Shown: positions 42,665-53,246, numbered from the stretch's first letter. The stretch is DNA of 64,000 bases from Hyphomicrobium sp. (GCA_019751875.1 JAIEMV010000002.1:545799-609798), one strand, 5' to 3'. Notes: a model not told the origin generated them from the letters alone. Program-made: numbers and translations.

Positions 42665-42682
42665 CGCCCTCACAGCCGTGGA

Positions 42683-44044
42683 TCACGCCACCGGCTTTTC
42701 CAATCCAGTAATCCGTTGCAACAAGCTTGGCCGACGTTCGGAACCCTGCGCTTGATCGGATGCGTCCGCCGGTCCGGAGTCGCTCGCGTGGTTTTCATTG
42801 GACGGTCCTGAAGACGACCGGTTCGAAATCTGTACGGTGGCGATACGTGGCGCATTCATGCGCTCGGCCAGTGACATACGCTGGGCGCCGTGCGATGCCG
42901 CCGCTTCTGGCTCTTGCGGTGCCGCGACCGGCCGTGTTCCGGCGGCCAATTTCTGCATCTCAGCCAGATAGAACGCCGATTGCCGCGCGAGTTTCTCATT
43001 TGCGGCCGCGACTTCGGCACGCAGTTCGAGGATAGCGTCTGCCTGTTTGCCGGCTTCGCTGTCCAGCGCATCGCGCCTGGCTTTCACCGCGTTCAACTCA
43101 TCGTTCAGTTTCGTGTATTCTGCGGCGGCGACCATCTCGCCCGACGTACTGCGGGCGACGAGAGCGGCCTTGAGGCGTGCGATTTCGGCGGTTTGATCCT
43201 CAACGGTTGATCTCAATGCGCGCAATTCGGTGTCGCGGTCTGCGCCATTGGCCGGCGTTCCCGAACTTTGGGCGTTTTGTAACGCGCGTTCCGCCTCTGC
43301 GAGATTGGCCCGGAGGCGGGACATCTCGCTGGCCGTATCGGTCTGAGATGTTTCAGGCGAGGTGGACTGTAGCCGGGTGATGAGATCGCCTTGGTCGCGC
43401 ACGCGGGCGCGAAGCGCTTCAATTTCCGTCCGCAGCGCGATTTCAGTTTCGTGCTTTTGTTCTTCCGCTTTGTCACGGTGACGGGCGGCGCGGGTCGTCA
43501 GCGTGGCGTTCAGGCGATGGATGTCGTTGCGCTGTTGCGTATTGATCTGCGTTGCCTCTTCCAGTGCGATGGCCTGTCGCTGGGCAGTCTGCGTCAGTGC
43601 AGCAATTTCGCGGTCGCGCTCAAAAAGCAGCTTTTTGGCTGCGGCGAGTCGTTGCTCCACCTTGGGCAGGCGGTCGGTGATGGTGAGTTCAAGGACGCGG
43701 CGGGCGTTTTCATGTTCCTCGTTGATGGTGGCCAAGCGCGCGACGTCGCTCTCGAGTGCACTGATGCGGGCATCGCGCCGGTTTATCTCAATAAGCTGTC
43801 GGGACGTCTCGATAGAGAGGTCGTGGAGGTTGGTCTCCAGCTTGTGGACACGAATAGCGTAGTCGGCGCGGATGCGGTCTTTGTCGGCGGCGATTTCCGC
43901 TTCCGTGAGCGGCATGGTCCGCTTCAATTCGAGCGTTGCCAGGCGGGCGGCGCGGCGTCGGTAGGCGGGCGCGATTACGCAGGCCATCAGCCCCGCGATA
44001 CTAAAGCCGAGCACCACCAGCATGGCCGATTGGATGGTGATCAC
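42683..44044 (-). CDS. Membrane-anchored coiled-coil protein
   Basis: 453 aa; N-terminal TM then about 330 aa of heptad-like coiled coil. Confidence 0.8.
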   Translation of the reverse strand: MITIQSAMLVVLGFSIAGLMACVIAPAYRRRAARLATLELKRTMPLTEAEIAADKDRIRADYAIRVHKLETNLHDLSIETSRQLIEINRRDARISALESDVARLATINEEHENARRVLELTITDRLPKVEQRLAAAKKLLFERDREIAALTQTAQRQAIALEEATQINTQQRNDIHRLNATLTTRAARHRDKAEEQKHETEIALRTEIEALRARVRDQGDLITRLQSTSPETSQTDTASEMSRLRANLAEAERALQNAQSSGTPANGADRDTELRALRSTVEDQTAEIARLKAALVARSTSGEMVAAAEYTKLNDELNAVKARRDALDSEAGKQADAILELRAEVAAANEKLARQSAFYLAEMQKLAAGTRPVAAPQEPEAAASHGAQRMSLAERMNAPRIATVQISNRSSSGPSNENHASDSGPADASDQAQGSERRPSLLQRITGLEKPVA

Positions 44045-44222
44045 TCCGTGCGTCCTCGTTCGTGCCGTTTCGCCGGTAACCGGACCCCATGCCCGTCCCG
44101 GAGTACGGCGGCCCGAGGGCCACCACGGATTTCGACGGCCTTGCGAGGGCTAGGCGAGAACGCCCGCTTTTCGCGTTTGACGTCTATCCAAGCGATGAAC
44201 CGCGGCCGCCAGCGGGCTCCGC

Positions 44223-45059
44223 TTATAGCGGATTCCACGTCGGTGAACGGGTATACTTCATGTAGCCGACATTGGCACCCAGCCTGAGGCCCACACCCGA
44301 TCGGATTACTGCCAGTGTGACATTGCCGTGCTTTTGCACTTGAACACCGACCCCGCCGACGAGATACGCCGCGCCCTGAACGCCACCGAAACGTTCATAG
44401 ATTTCGGAGGGATCGCTCATATTATAAATTAGAACCATTGTCTTAGAGCCTTCGGCTCCCGCGTCGTACCCGACGGATGGCCCCTGCCAGAAGACTTTTT
44501 GACTGCCGTACAACTTCGAGTGGAGCGTGCCCTCGCCGTACCGCAGACCCACGACAAAAGCGCCGCCGGCATCTTCGCCAACAATGTAGCCGTTGGGCCG
44601 GCCCTGGCTTTGGAACGCCCATTCCACGGCGTCTGCGAGACCTTTGCTGACGCCGCCGAACAGTTGATGGCCCGCGCTGATGATTTCGTTCTTGTCGTAC
44701 CCCGAAGATGCAGCGGAATCGACTTCACCCGGTCCCTTGGGGTCGGGCAGACCGTCGTTGGCTGACGGGGGCGTGTACGGCTCTCCGTAGCCGGCAGCGG
44801 GCGGTACGCTGGATCCATACTCCGGGCTGTAGGTGTTGCCCGGCTCGTAGCTATCGTTGGATGGGTATTGTCCCGGTGCCGGGGCAGGGCGGTAGATCTC
44901 CTGCGGCGCAGACCCGTATGATTCGTCCGGTGGGCGGTAGGCGTCGTTTACGCTCAGAGCTGGTGTTGCGAAGATTGGTGCGAACACGAGCGCAGCGATG
45001 ACATAACCTGCGCCTTGCGCAAAGGTGCGGGAATGCTTGCGAGACGACATGGTGCGCAC
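44223..45059 (-). CDS. DUF1134 / EipA-like envelope protein
   Basis: C-terminal GHQLFGGVSKGLADAVEWAFQSQGRPNGYIVGEDAGGAFVVGLRYGEG...QGPSVGYDAGAEGSKTMVLIYN, matching DUF1134. Confidence 0.88.
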   Translation of the reverse strand: MRTMSSRKHSRTFAQGAGYVIAALVFAPIFATPALSVNDAYRPPDESYGSAPQEIYRPAPAPGQYPSNDSYEPGNTYSPEYGSSVPPAAGYGEPYTPPSANDGLPDPKGPGEVDSAASSGYDKNEIISAGHQLFGGVSKGLADAVEWAFQSQGRPNGYIVGEDAGGAFVVGLRYGEGTLHSKLYGSQKVFWQGPSVGYDAGAEGSKTMVLIYNMSDPSEIYERFGGVQGAAYLVGGVGVQVQKHGNVTLAVIRSGVGLRLGANVGYMKYTRSPTWNPL

Positions 45060-45172
45060 ACCCTGTGTGTTCGATGCCGCGCATGGGCGGCAGGTTTAAG
45101 TCTCCATCAACCATCGCGGGAAAGTGTTACTAAAGTATGGCTATCCGGCCGCGGAACCAAGGCTCTCCGGCG

Positions 45173-45991
45173 TCAATCCGCATTGCGGCCGCGCGCAACG
45201 AAGGGGCCATTGAGGAATTTTGCGGCAGATTTTCCATAAATCATCGGCGAACCATCCAAAGCCGTAACGGTGCCGCCCGCGGCTTCTACAATGGCCTGAC
45301 CGGCGGCGGTGTCCCATTCGCACGTGGGCCCAAAGCGCGGATATACATCGGCGTCGCCGCGGACCAAGCGACCAAACTTGATCGCGGAACTCATTGGTGT
45401 GCGGGAAATCACACCAAGCTTTTGGAGTCGATCATCGAATTCGGGGCCTGCTTCCCGGCGGCTGACGAGCGCGCTCAGGCGTCCAGTTTGGCCCGTTCGC
45501 ACGTGCACGATCTGCGAATCAAGGTCTGAGAGCGCGCGAGGTGAGGTGCAATCGAACGATGCGGCCACAGCCTCCCCTGGCGCGGACGTGAGGTAGAGTT
45601 CCCGCGGCGCGGGTGCGTAGATCAGGCCGAAGACCGGGCGGCCCTCATCAACAAGCCCGACATTGATCGTGAAGTCATCGCGGCCGGCGCAGTAATCTCG
45701 GGTGCCGTCGAGTGGATCAAGGAGAAAGAATGTCGTCCCGATCGGGGGCGCTGAACCGGCGGCAGACGATTCTTCGGCGACGATGGGGAGACCGGGAAGA
45801 ATGTCGTTGATGGCCCTGGTCAGGATTGCTTCGGCACGGTGGTCTGCTTCCGTGACGGGGGAATTGTCCGACTTGCGATCGACGACGAGGCCCTGCTCCC
45901 GCGTAGAAAGAATAACACGTGCGGCCTCGGCGAGAGAAGGCAGGAGCGCGCCGGCTAATCGTGCGTGGGACGTGAATGGCATCGCGTGCAC
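45173..45991 (-). CDS. cysQ: Inositol monophosphatase family / 3'(2'),5'-bisphosphate nucleotidase (CysQ-like)
   Basis: DNSPVTEADHRAEAIL, IVAEESSA, LLDPLDGTRDYCAGRDDFTINVGLV, CEWDTAAGQAIVEAAGG. Confidence 0.88.
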   Translation of the reverse strand: MHAMPFTSHARLAGALLPSLAEAARVILSTREQGLVVDRKSDNSPVTEADHRAEAILTRAINDILPGLPIVAEESSAAGSAPPIGTTFFLLDPLDGTRDYCAGRDDFTINVGLVDEGRPVFGLIYAPAPRELYLTSAPGEAVAASFDCTSPRALSDLDSQIVHVRTGQTGRLSALVSRREAGPEFDDRLQKLGVISRTPMSSAIKFGRLVRGDADVYPRFGPTCEWDTAAGQAIVEAAGGTVTALDGSPMIYGKSAAKFLNGPFVARGRNAD

Positions 45992-46242
45992 CTTGTGGTT
46001 CAGGATGAAGACGGCGCGTTGATGGGTCCCGGTGATTCGGGACTCAGCGGTCCTCCATCGCGGAGTGCACCGACCTGTGTCGAGAAAGTGCCGCTGAAGC
46101 AGAGCTTTTCAAGCGCTGCTGCTCGGACCTTTCAACCGTACACCGGGCCGTGTATCAGAGCACATGTGCGCCGGGCAAGCGGATGGGCTCTTGACCCCCT
46201 CCAGCACTGCATGGTGCGGCCAACCCCAAGGACTGATTTCTC

Positions 46243-46896
46243 ATGACCGATTTCGCCCAGCTGTCCGATCTCGAGATCGCCGCGCTGATTTCCAGCAAAA
46301 TCTGTCACGATGTGATCGGACCCGTCGGCGCAATCAGCATCGGTCTGCAATTGCATGACGAGGAGAAAGACGAAGAAGCTCGTCGCTATGCGTTCGAGAT
46401 GATTCGAAACGTCACAGCCCAAGCCTCGGTCTGCCTGGAATTTGCGCGATTCGCGTTCGGTGCCAGCGGATCGGCAGGCGCGCTGATTGATCTGGGCATG
46501 GCCGAAAAGATTTCGCGCGGCTATGTGGTCAACGGCAAAGGCAAGGCCAAGCACCGGCTCAATTGGAGTGGCCCTCCCGGCTACATGAGCAAGGACAAAG
46601 TCAAACTGCTGCTCAACATTATCGCGGCGGCCATAACGGCACTGCCCAAAGGCGGCGACATCGATGTTGCGATCGAGGGACCCGTGGAGCGGCCGGAATT
46701 CGTGGTGACGTGCCGTGGAACGGGCGCGCGCTTTCCGCAGCACCTCAATGAATTCGTAACGGGACGCGATATGCCGGCTCTCGATGCGATGACCATTCAG
46801 GCCTATTATACGTCCCGCTTGGCTCAGACGGCAGAGATGCCGATTTCGGTCACCAAGGATGGGGCAGACATCCGCATCGTTGCAGCTGCGGGCTGA
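46243..46896 (+). CDS. chpT: Histidine phosphotransferase ChpT
   Basis: ALISSKICHDVIGPVGAISIGLQL phosphoacceptor helix; 217 aa. Confidence 0.93.
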   Translation: MTDFAQLSDLEIAALISSKICHDVIGPVGAISIGLQLHDEEKDEEARRYAFEMIRNVTAQASVCLEFARFAFGASGSAGALIDLGMAEKISRGYVVNGKGKAKHRLNWSGPPGYMSKDKVKLLLNIIAAAITALPKGGDIDVAIEGPVERPEFVVTCRGTGARFPQHLNEFVTGRDMPALDAMTIQAYYTSRLAQTAEMPISVTKDGADIRIVAAAG

Positions 46897-46997
46897 GACG
46901 ATCTCAAGACTTTTTTAACCACGGTCGCGGCACAGTTCGAATGGATGAACCATCTGCATGGCGCCATGCTTTGTAAGGTGTTCGCGGGGTCTGTACC

Positions 46998-47366
46998 ATG
47001 AAACGCTGCCTGATCGTCGACGACAGTGATGTCGTGCGAAAGGTCGCTTCTGTAATTCTGTCGGCCATCGGCTATGAGATCCTCGAGGCCAGCAGTGGTC
47101 GCGACGGACTTGAGCTGGCCAAATTGACAACGCCAGATGCTATTTTGCTGGATTGGCAGGTACCTGACATTGGCGCTCATGACTTCATCACCAAGCTCAG
47201 AGCCCACACGACGGGCCCCCGGCCCTACCTCGTCTATCTGACGACGGAGTATGATCATTACGACATCAGACGGGCGTTGGCGGCCGGAGCCGATGCGTCG
47301 CTGATGAAGCCGTTTGATCGCGCGTCTCTGGAAGACAAGTTCCGCATTTCGCGCATTGCGGCATAA
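46998..47366 (+). CDS. Single-domain response regulator
   Basis: 122 aa receiver, CLIVDDSDVVRKV, AILLDWQVP, LMKPF; directly downstream of chpT. Confidence 0.9.
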   Translation: MKRCLIVDDSDVVRKVASVILSAIGYEILEASSGRDGLELAKLTTPDAILLDWQVPDIGAHDFITKLRAHTTGPRPYLVYLTTEYDHYDIRRALAAGADASLMKPFDRASLEDKFRISRIAA

Positions 47367-47439
47367 GCCGCTCTGGTCGCTTGAGCGCGGGCTTGGTAGT
47401 CACCAGTGGACTGCACATCTTCCAAGGGATGACCGGCTC

Positions 47440-48063
47440 GTGTTGCGCGTCGATACACTCAGACTTGCGCCATTGCCGTCGCTCACATTTCAAGTTGCCG
47501 ACGGCGAATGCCTGACGGTGGAAGGGGCTTCGGGATCGGGCAAGACGCGGCTCCTTCGCGCCATCGCTGACCTCGATCCCGTCGAAGGTCTCATCTTTCT
47601 GGACGGGGCTGAGCGACATGAGATCACCGGGCCCCAGTGGCGCGCACGGGTGCGCTATGTGGCGGCAGAGTCCGGCTGGTGGAGTGACACGCCTCGAGGA
47701 ACATTTCCGCGCGACGCAGTCGATGCCGAGCGTCTCGAACGGCAGCTTGCAAACGTCGGTCTTACACCCGAGCATCTTGATCGCGACATCGGCCATTTGT
47801 CGACCGGTGAAAGGGCGCGTCTCGCCTTTGTGCGCGCGCTGCAAGGCGAGCCCAAGGTGCTGCTCCTGGACGAGCCGACCGCGGCGCTGGATCCGGCGAG
47901 TGCGGCGCTGGTCGAGGAGCAGATCAGGTTTCAGCTCTATGCGGGGCGTATCGTCGTTCTTGCCACCCACGACGTTGGGCTTTCACAGCGCGTGTCACAC
48001 ACGCGCCTGATGCTCCCCAAGCCGCGCGCGGCAACGCTTCAGCCCACGGGAGGACCGGCATGA
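47440..48063 (+). CDS. fetA: ABC transporter ATPase (FetA-like)
   Basis: GTG 47440; GASGSGKTRLLRAI, LSTGERARLAFVRAL, LLLDEPTAALD; overlaps fetB. Confidence 0.85.
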   Translation: MLRVDTLRLAPLPSLTFQVADGECLTVEGASGSGKTRLLRAIADLDPVEGLIFLDGAERHEITGPQWRARVRYVAAESGWWSDTPRGTFPRDAVDAERLERQLANVGLTPEHLDRDIGHLSTGERARLAFVRALQGEPKVLLLDEPTAALDPASAALVEEQIRFQLYAGRIVVLATHDVGLSQRVSHTRLMLPKPRAATLQPTGGPA

Positions 48064-48872
48064 CGTATGTCTCTCTTACTCCCTTCGATCTGGCGCTCGC
48101 CGCATTGCTGCTGATTCTGACGTCCGGGCTGTCGTTGGCGTTTCGGCTCGGGCTGGAACGCTCCATTGCGACTTCGGCCTTGCGGATGTGCGTGCAGCTC
48201 GGGGTCGTCGGGTTCCTGCTGAAGCTCGTCTTCGAGAGCGGATCGCCGCTGGCCACCGCGGGTTTTGCGCTGATGATGCTTGGGGCGACCGCGTACGAGG
48301 TCGCGTCCCGACAGGAACGTCGATTTCAGGGATTGGCGTCGTATCTCATTGGTGGCGCGGCGCCGTTTCTGGCTGGGCTTATCGCAACCGTGTTTGCTGT
48401 GACCGCGATCATCGGCTCGGAGCCGTGGTGGTCGCCGCGCTTTCTACTCCCCATTCTCGGCATGATGATCGGCAACGCGCTTGCGGGTGTGACGCTCGTT
48501 CTCGATACGATCACGAGTGCCGCGACACGGGAAAAGAGTGCGATAGAGGGGCGACTTGCACTGGGAGCAACGCGTTGGGATGCGCTACAGGATGTGTTGC
48601 GCCGCGGGTTGAGGACGGGCTTGACGCCCATCCTCAGCGCCATGGCTGTCGCGGGCGTCGTGTCGTTGCCGGGCATGATGACGGGCCAGATTCTCGCCGG
48701 CGCTGATCCGGTCGAGGCGATGAAGTATCAAATCATGATCATGTTTTTGATCGCGGGTGCGACTGGTGTCGCGGTGGTGCTGGCCGGACTAATATCGGTG
48801 GTCTTACTGACCGATGAGCGCCATCGACTGCGACTCGACCGGCTGGTGCCGGTGAACAAGCCGGACGCCTGA
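48060..48872 (+). CDS. fetB: ABC transporter permease (FetB/YbbM family)
   Basis: 270 aa; GVVSLPGMMTGQILAGADPVEAMKYQIMIMFLI typical of FetB. Confidence 0.9.
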   Translation: MTYVSLTPFDLALAALLLILTSGLSLAFRLGLERSIATSALRMCVQLGVVGFLLKLVFESGSPLATAGFALMMLGATAYEVASRQERRFQGLASYLIGGAAPFLAGLIATVFAVTAIIGSEPWWSPRFLLPILGMMIGNALAGVTLVLDTITSAATREKSAIEGRLALGATRWDALQDVLRRGLRTGLTPILSAMAVAGVVSLPGMMTGQILAGADPVEAMKYQIMIMFLIAGATGVAVVLAGLISVVLLTDERHRLRLDRLVPVNKPDA

Positions 48873-48880
48873 GGCAAACA

Positions 48881-48908
48881 AAAAGCGCGCCTGTTAGGGC
48901 GCGCTTTT
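48881..48908. terminator. Bidirectional terminator
   Basis: AAAAGCGCGCC-TGTTA-GGGCGCGCTTTT. Confidence 0.88.
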
Positions 48909-48936
48909 GGTCGACGTCGACGTTCGACGACAGATC

Positions 48937-49647
48937 TTATGACTTCGGATCGACGGGGGTGATCGGTGCAATTTCTGCCGGCTTACCTGCGCCAAAAGCC
49001 GGCATCTCCAACTGTGACGGTGGAGCGGTCTTGGCTGCCGCAGCGGCTCGCTCAGCGGCAGCCGCAGCGCGTTCCGCAGCTTCGGCTGCGCGCTCGGCAG
49101 CAGCGGCGGCGCGCGTAGCTGCATCATCATCAGAGGCGGCCGGGGTCGCGGGAGTGGCAGGTGCATCGGCCGCAATCGTGCCGGTTTCGATGGCAGCTGC
49201 GGGCGCAGCGTCAGGGGTTTCGGCCGACTGCTTGACAGCCTCGGCAGCCGTTTTCTCGCTCGATTTCTTCTCGGTTTGAGCTGCCTTGGACTGTTCCGGA
49301 GCGTTCTTGACCTTCGCGGCTTTGGCCGGCTTCTCCTTGCCAGGTTCATCCCAGCAGACGTTGGCCGAGGCGGTGCAGGTATGCTCATCGAACAGGATGA
49401 CGTCGATGAAAAGCTCGCACTTCACGTCCTTCTTGCCGATCGTATAGTCCTTGATGCCGTTCTGAGCAGCCCACTCGGCGACGTGCTTGTCCAGAAGATC
49501 CTGGGCGTCCTTGGCAGGACCATCCTTGCCGTAGTCGTTGACGAGGAAGCCCATTCTCTTGCACGCGGCTTCGGCCGTGCCGGCTGCCAAGAGCATAGCC
49601 GCGGCGGCGGCGAACGAGGTCAACGACGTTGCGGTGAGCGCGCGCAT
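48937..49647 (-). CDS. Secreted protein with Ala/Glu/Arg heptad-like repeat
   Basis: Signal peptide; conserved-looking N-domain (CKRMGFLVNDYGKDGPAKDAQDLLDKHV...), low-complexity AAERAAEAAERAAAAAERAAAAA. Confidence 0.75.
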   Translation of the reverse strand: MRALTATSLTSFAAAAAMLLAAGTAEAACKRMGFLVNDYGKDGPAKDAQDLLDKHVAEWAAQNGIKDYTIGKKDVKCELFIDVILFDEHTCTASANVCWDEPGKEKPAKAAKVKNAPEQSKAAQTEKKSSEKTAAEAVKQSAETPDAAPAAAIETGTIAADAPATPATPAASDDDAATRAAAAAERAAEAAERAAAAAERAAAAAKTAPPSQLEMPAFGAGKPAEIAPITPVDPKS

Positions 49648-49921
49648 CAAGACGTTCTCCAATATGCGGCCAGCATGCGGCCTGCATCCATCCTGCATCA
49701 CCTATAGCCACTGTTGGACGATGCGACCAGTGGCGACGACGCTGCAAAGGCCCATGCTTTTCAACAATCTGTTGATCTTGTGGCAAAATCGTGCGGCGCG
49801 ATCAAAACGCTTTCTGAATGTGGTTTTTGCACCTCTCTTCGAATGCGATCCGGCCGTGGCCTACGCTAGCATCGCCTTTTGAAGCCTTGCCTGTTTTGGA
49901 CCTGCCAATGTCTAGCCTTGT

Positions 49922-50143
49922 CTACTCTGGCCGGAGTTGAACGGCTTTCGGCCCTTTGCCCCGCTTGTCGGGTTCGGTTTCGAACGAGATGCGCATGCCC
50001 TCTGCCAGGTTCTGCAAGCCTGACTGCTGGAGCGCGGTGATATGGACAAAGATATCGTTGCCGCCACCGTCCGGCTTGATGAAGCCGAAGCCCTTTTGTT
50101 CGTTGAAAAATTTAACAGTCCCAGTCTGACGCATCATTGTCAC
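49922..50143 (-). CDS. CspA-family cold shock protein
   Basis: TGTVKFFNEQKGFGFIKPDGGGNDIFVHITALQ (RNP1/RNP2). Confidence 0.97.
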   Translation of the reverse strand: MTMMRQTGTVKFFNEQKGFGFIKPDGGGNDIFVHITALQQSGLQNLAEGMRISFETEPDKRGKGPKAVQLRPE

Positions 50144-50304
50144 CGCTCTCGCTGCTTTATCTATGCTGCTTTTCGAAATGCCCTTGGCGCTGGGTTACCC
50201 GCGACAATCCACCCGCTGCGGCGCCATGTCCTATGCGATCAAAGTTTTTTACCTTGCGCAAGGCGCAAATGACACGATGGCGAGGAAATTAAGCAGTCAC
50301 AGGC

Positions 50305-51195
50305 TTAACGTGGTGAATGAAGAGGCGGGAACTCCTCGGCGGAGCGTCTGGGCGGACAGCGCGTATCGACAACATGGAAGGCTCCGTCAGCGACCGCCAT
50401 CCGGCGCGTAAGTTCCGGCAAAACAGCGGATAGCCGTTCGGCGAGTGTGAAGGGCGGGTTGAAGATGACGAGGCCGCATCCATTCAGGCTGTTGGGGTCG
50501 ATCGGCGCGCGGGTGAAAAGCTCGGTGACGAGCACTTTTTCCAGGGCAAGGGTCGACAGAGCCGAATAGAACCTATCAATGGGCCCAAGCCCCTTGATCG
50601 GGTACCAGAGCAGCATTGTTCCGGTCGCAAAGCGGCGCTGGGCATCTTTCAGTCCTGCGACCAGACGGTCGAGTTCGCCAGCCTCTTCGAAGGGCGGGTC
50701 CACGAGGACGACTGCACGCCGCTCTTTCGGTGGCAGCAGCGATTTCAAGGCGGTCCAGCCGTCGAGGTGGAGGACCTTCGTCTGGCGATCGCGGGCAAAA
50801 AGCTGTGCCAGTTCCGCATGATCTGCGGGGTGCAGTTCATTGGCGACAAGCACGTCTCCGGGTCTCAGAAGCTGGCGGGCTATGCGGGGGCTGCCTGGAT
50901 AGCTGGTGAGGCCCCCGTGAGGGTTTTCGGACGCCACAGTTGCGAGGTAGGGAGCAAGGATGCTGGCAACGTTGTCTGGCAGAGGCTCTGCGAGGAGCTT
51001 GGCTATGCCGCCCTGCCATTCGCTTGTTTTTTCCGCCTCGATGCCCGTCAGATCGTACAGCCCCACGCCCGCATGGGTGTCGATGACGCGGAACGGCGCC
51101 GGCTTCTGCTTCAGATGCTCAATGACCAGCGTTAACACCAGATGCTTCAGGACATCCGCGAAGTTTCCGGCGTGATAGGCGTGACGGTAATTCAT
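50305..51195 (-). CDS. rlmJ: 23S rRNA (adenine2030-N6)-methyltransferase
   Basis: MNYRHAYHAGNFADVLKHLVL; VLVDPPFEEAGE; 296 aa. Confidence 0.96.
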   Translation of the reverse strand: MNYRHAYHAGNFADVLKHLVLTLVIEHLKQKPAPFRVIDTHAGVGLYDLTGIEAEKTSEWQGGIAKLLAEPLPDNVASILAPYLATVASENPHGGLTSYPGSPRIARQLLRPGDVLVANELHPADHAELAQLFARDRQTKVLHLDGWTALKSLLPPKERRAVVLVDPPFEEAGELDRLVAGLKDAQRRFATGTMLLWYPIKGLGPIDRFYSALSTLALEKVLVTELFTRAPIDPNSLNGCGLVIFNPPFTLAERLSAVLPELTRRMAVADGAFHVVDTRCPPRRSAEEFPPLHSPR

Positions 51196-51342
51196 GGTGC
51201 TGAATGTAAGGTCGCCGGATGCGCGAGCACGGGTTTTGCCGATCCTGCGGTTTCATGCGCTCAAGCCGCGCCTCTGTCACGCACTTGCGTGAGACTAAGA
51301 ATGAGGCATAAGCGGCGGAGCAACCCCCCGACGGCAAGTCTC

Positions 51343-52827
51343 ATGTCCCCTCGTAAGGCGTCTCCCAAGCTGGCGTCCCCATCGCCCGCATCATCATCTG
51401 AGCCAGTGGCTGCTCCTGGCGTTCGCTTGCCGGTGGTTGCGATCGTGGGGCGGCCGAACGTTGGCAAGTCGACGCTTTTCAACCGGCTGACGCACACACG
51501 TGCGGCGCTCGTTTCCGATCTGCCGGGGCTGACGCGCGACCGGCGCGACGGGGAAGCGAATTTCGAAGGACATCTGCTGCGTATCACGGATACTGCTGGT
51601 CTGGAGGAGGCTACGCGGGGATCGATCGCCGACCGGATGCGGCAGCAGACGATCGCCGCCATCGAGTCGGCAGACCTCGTGCTCTTTGTCATCGACGCGC
51701 GCGATGGTGTGACCCCGGCGGATGAAGCGTTCGGGCGCATCGTGCGTCAGTCAGGCAAGCCCGTCGTACTGGTCGCCAACAAAAGTGAGGCTCGATCCTC
51801 GGCTGCCGGCTTCTATGAGGCTTTTAAACTCGGGCTTGGCGATCCGGTGGCAATTTCTGCCGAGCACGGCGAAGGTCTGGGCGAGTTGATGATCGACGTG
51901 CTCAATGCGTTGGGTCTGAAGCCGATCATCCGGCAGAAGGATCCCCATGCGGTACTCGAGGACGAGGAGCCGCCTGAGGACGAGGACACGTTCCGCGCCA
52001 ACCGTCCCCTGCGCGTCGCCATCGTCGGGCGGCCGAATGCGGGCAAGTCGACGCTGGTCAATGCGCTCCTGGGCGAAGATCGGATGATCACTGGCCCTGA
52101 ACCTGGGCTGACGCGGGATTCCGTCTCGACTGATTTCGATTGGAAGGGGCGGACCGTCCGGCTGTTCGATACGGCAGGGCTGCGGCGGAAGGCGAAGATC
52201 ACGGAGCTGGCTGAGAAGCTCTCCGCATCAGATGCGGTGCGGGCGATCCGGTTTGCGGAAGTCGTGGTGCTCCTCGTGGACGCGCAGCGTCCGCTCGAAC
52301 ATCAAGATTTGACGATCGGCGACTTGGCGACGAGCGAGGGCCGCGCCTTCGTCATCGCGGTCAACAAATGGGACCTCGTCGAAAACAAGCAGAAGCGGCT
52401 TAAGGAGATCCGCGAGATCGTAGACAATTCGTTGACGCAGGTGTCCGGCGTCGCGGTGGTTCCGGTGTCGGCTCTGGGTGAAAGCGGCATGGACAAACTC
52501 ATGACCGCGATCTTCAAAGCGGCGGAGATCTGGAACAAGAGGATTTCGACGTCCGATCTCAACCGCTGGCTTGCGGAAGCGCTGGCTCGGCACGCCCCTC
52601 CGGCCTCCGCCGGACGGCGGATCAAGATCAGGTACGTGACACAGCCTTCGACGCGGCCACCCACGTTCGTTGCGTTCTGCCAGAAGGCGGACGAGATGCC
52701 AAAATCTTACCTCAAATACCTCACCAATAGCCTGCGTGAGACGTTCGGATTGCCGGGGGTGCCGATCCGCTTCAACCTCAGGAAAAGTGAGAATCCCTAC
52801 GAAAAGACGAGTCGCCGCATCAAGTGA
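51343..52827 (+). CDS. der: Ribosome-associated GTPase Der (EngA)
   Basis: Two G domains (VAIVGRPNVGKSTLFNRLTH, VAIVGRPNAGKSTLVNALLG) and KH-like C-terminus. Confidence 0.97.
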   Translation: MSPRKASPKLASPSPASSSEPVAAPGVRLPVVAIVGRPNVGKSTLFNRLTHTRAALVSDLPGLTRDRRDGEANFEGHLLRITDTAGLEEATRGSIADRMRQQTIAAIESADLVLFVIDARDGVTPADEAFGRIVRQSGKPVVLVANKSEARSSAAGFYEAFKLGLGDPVAISAEHGEGLGELMIDVLNALGLKPIIRQKDPHAVLEDEEPPEDEDTFRANRPLRVAIVGRPNAGKSTLVNALLGEDRMITGPEPGLTRDSVSTDFDWKGRTVRLFDTAGLRRKAKITELAEKLSASDAVRAIRFAEVVVLLVDAQRPLEHQDLTIGDLATSEGRAFVIAVNKWDLVENKQKRLKEIREIVDNSLTQVSGVAVVPVSALGESGMDKLMTAIFKAAEIWNKRISTSDLNRWLAEALARHAPPASAGRRIKIRYVTQPSTRPPTFVAFCQKADEMPKSYLKYLTNSLRETFGLPGVPIRFNLRKSENPYEKTSRRIK

Positions 52828-52967
52828 GAAAGCGGTTTCAGTACTCAAAAGCCTGCGTCGAGCCGGTGCTGGTGCGGGCGGGAGGACGTCGCTATTCTTG
52901 CGTCATGCCGGAACGAAACGACAGAGATGGACGTCCAAAGGACGTAGAGGAACGAAAGGGTGCTGAG

Positions 52968-53216
52968 ATGATCAAGGTGAAAAGCTTTGCGTTCTTGCTG
53001 GCAGCAGGATGCGCAATGATTGCGACCGTGCCGGCGCACGCCGTATCGGGGAAAGTACGCGAGGCATGTGGCGCCGACTACAAGCGGTTCTGCCCGAGCT
53101 ATCCTCCGGAGTCGGCCAAGGCGCGGCAGTGCATGCGGCAGGTCGGCAAGCGTCTGTCCGTCGGGTGCATTGATGCGCTCGCTGATGCGGGTGAAATCCG
53201 GCGCCCACGTCGCTGA
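52968..53216 (+). CDS. Small secreted Cys-rich repeat protein
   Basis: ATG 52968; signal peptide; CGADYKRFCPSYPPESAKARQCMRQVGKRLSVGCIDAL. Confidence 0.75.
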   Translation: MIKVKSFAFLLAAGCAMIATVPAHAVSGKVREACGADYKRFCPSYPPESAKARQCMRQVGKRLSVGCIDALADAGEIRRPRR

Positions 53217-53246
53217 TGCATTCGTGGGCCAGCTTCAGAAATGAAT

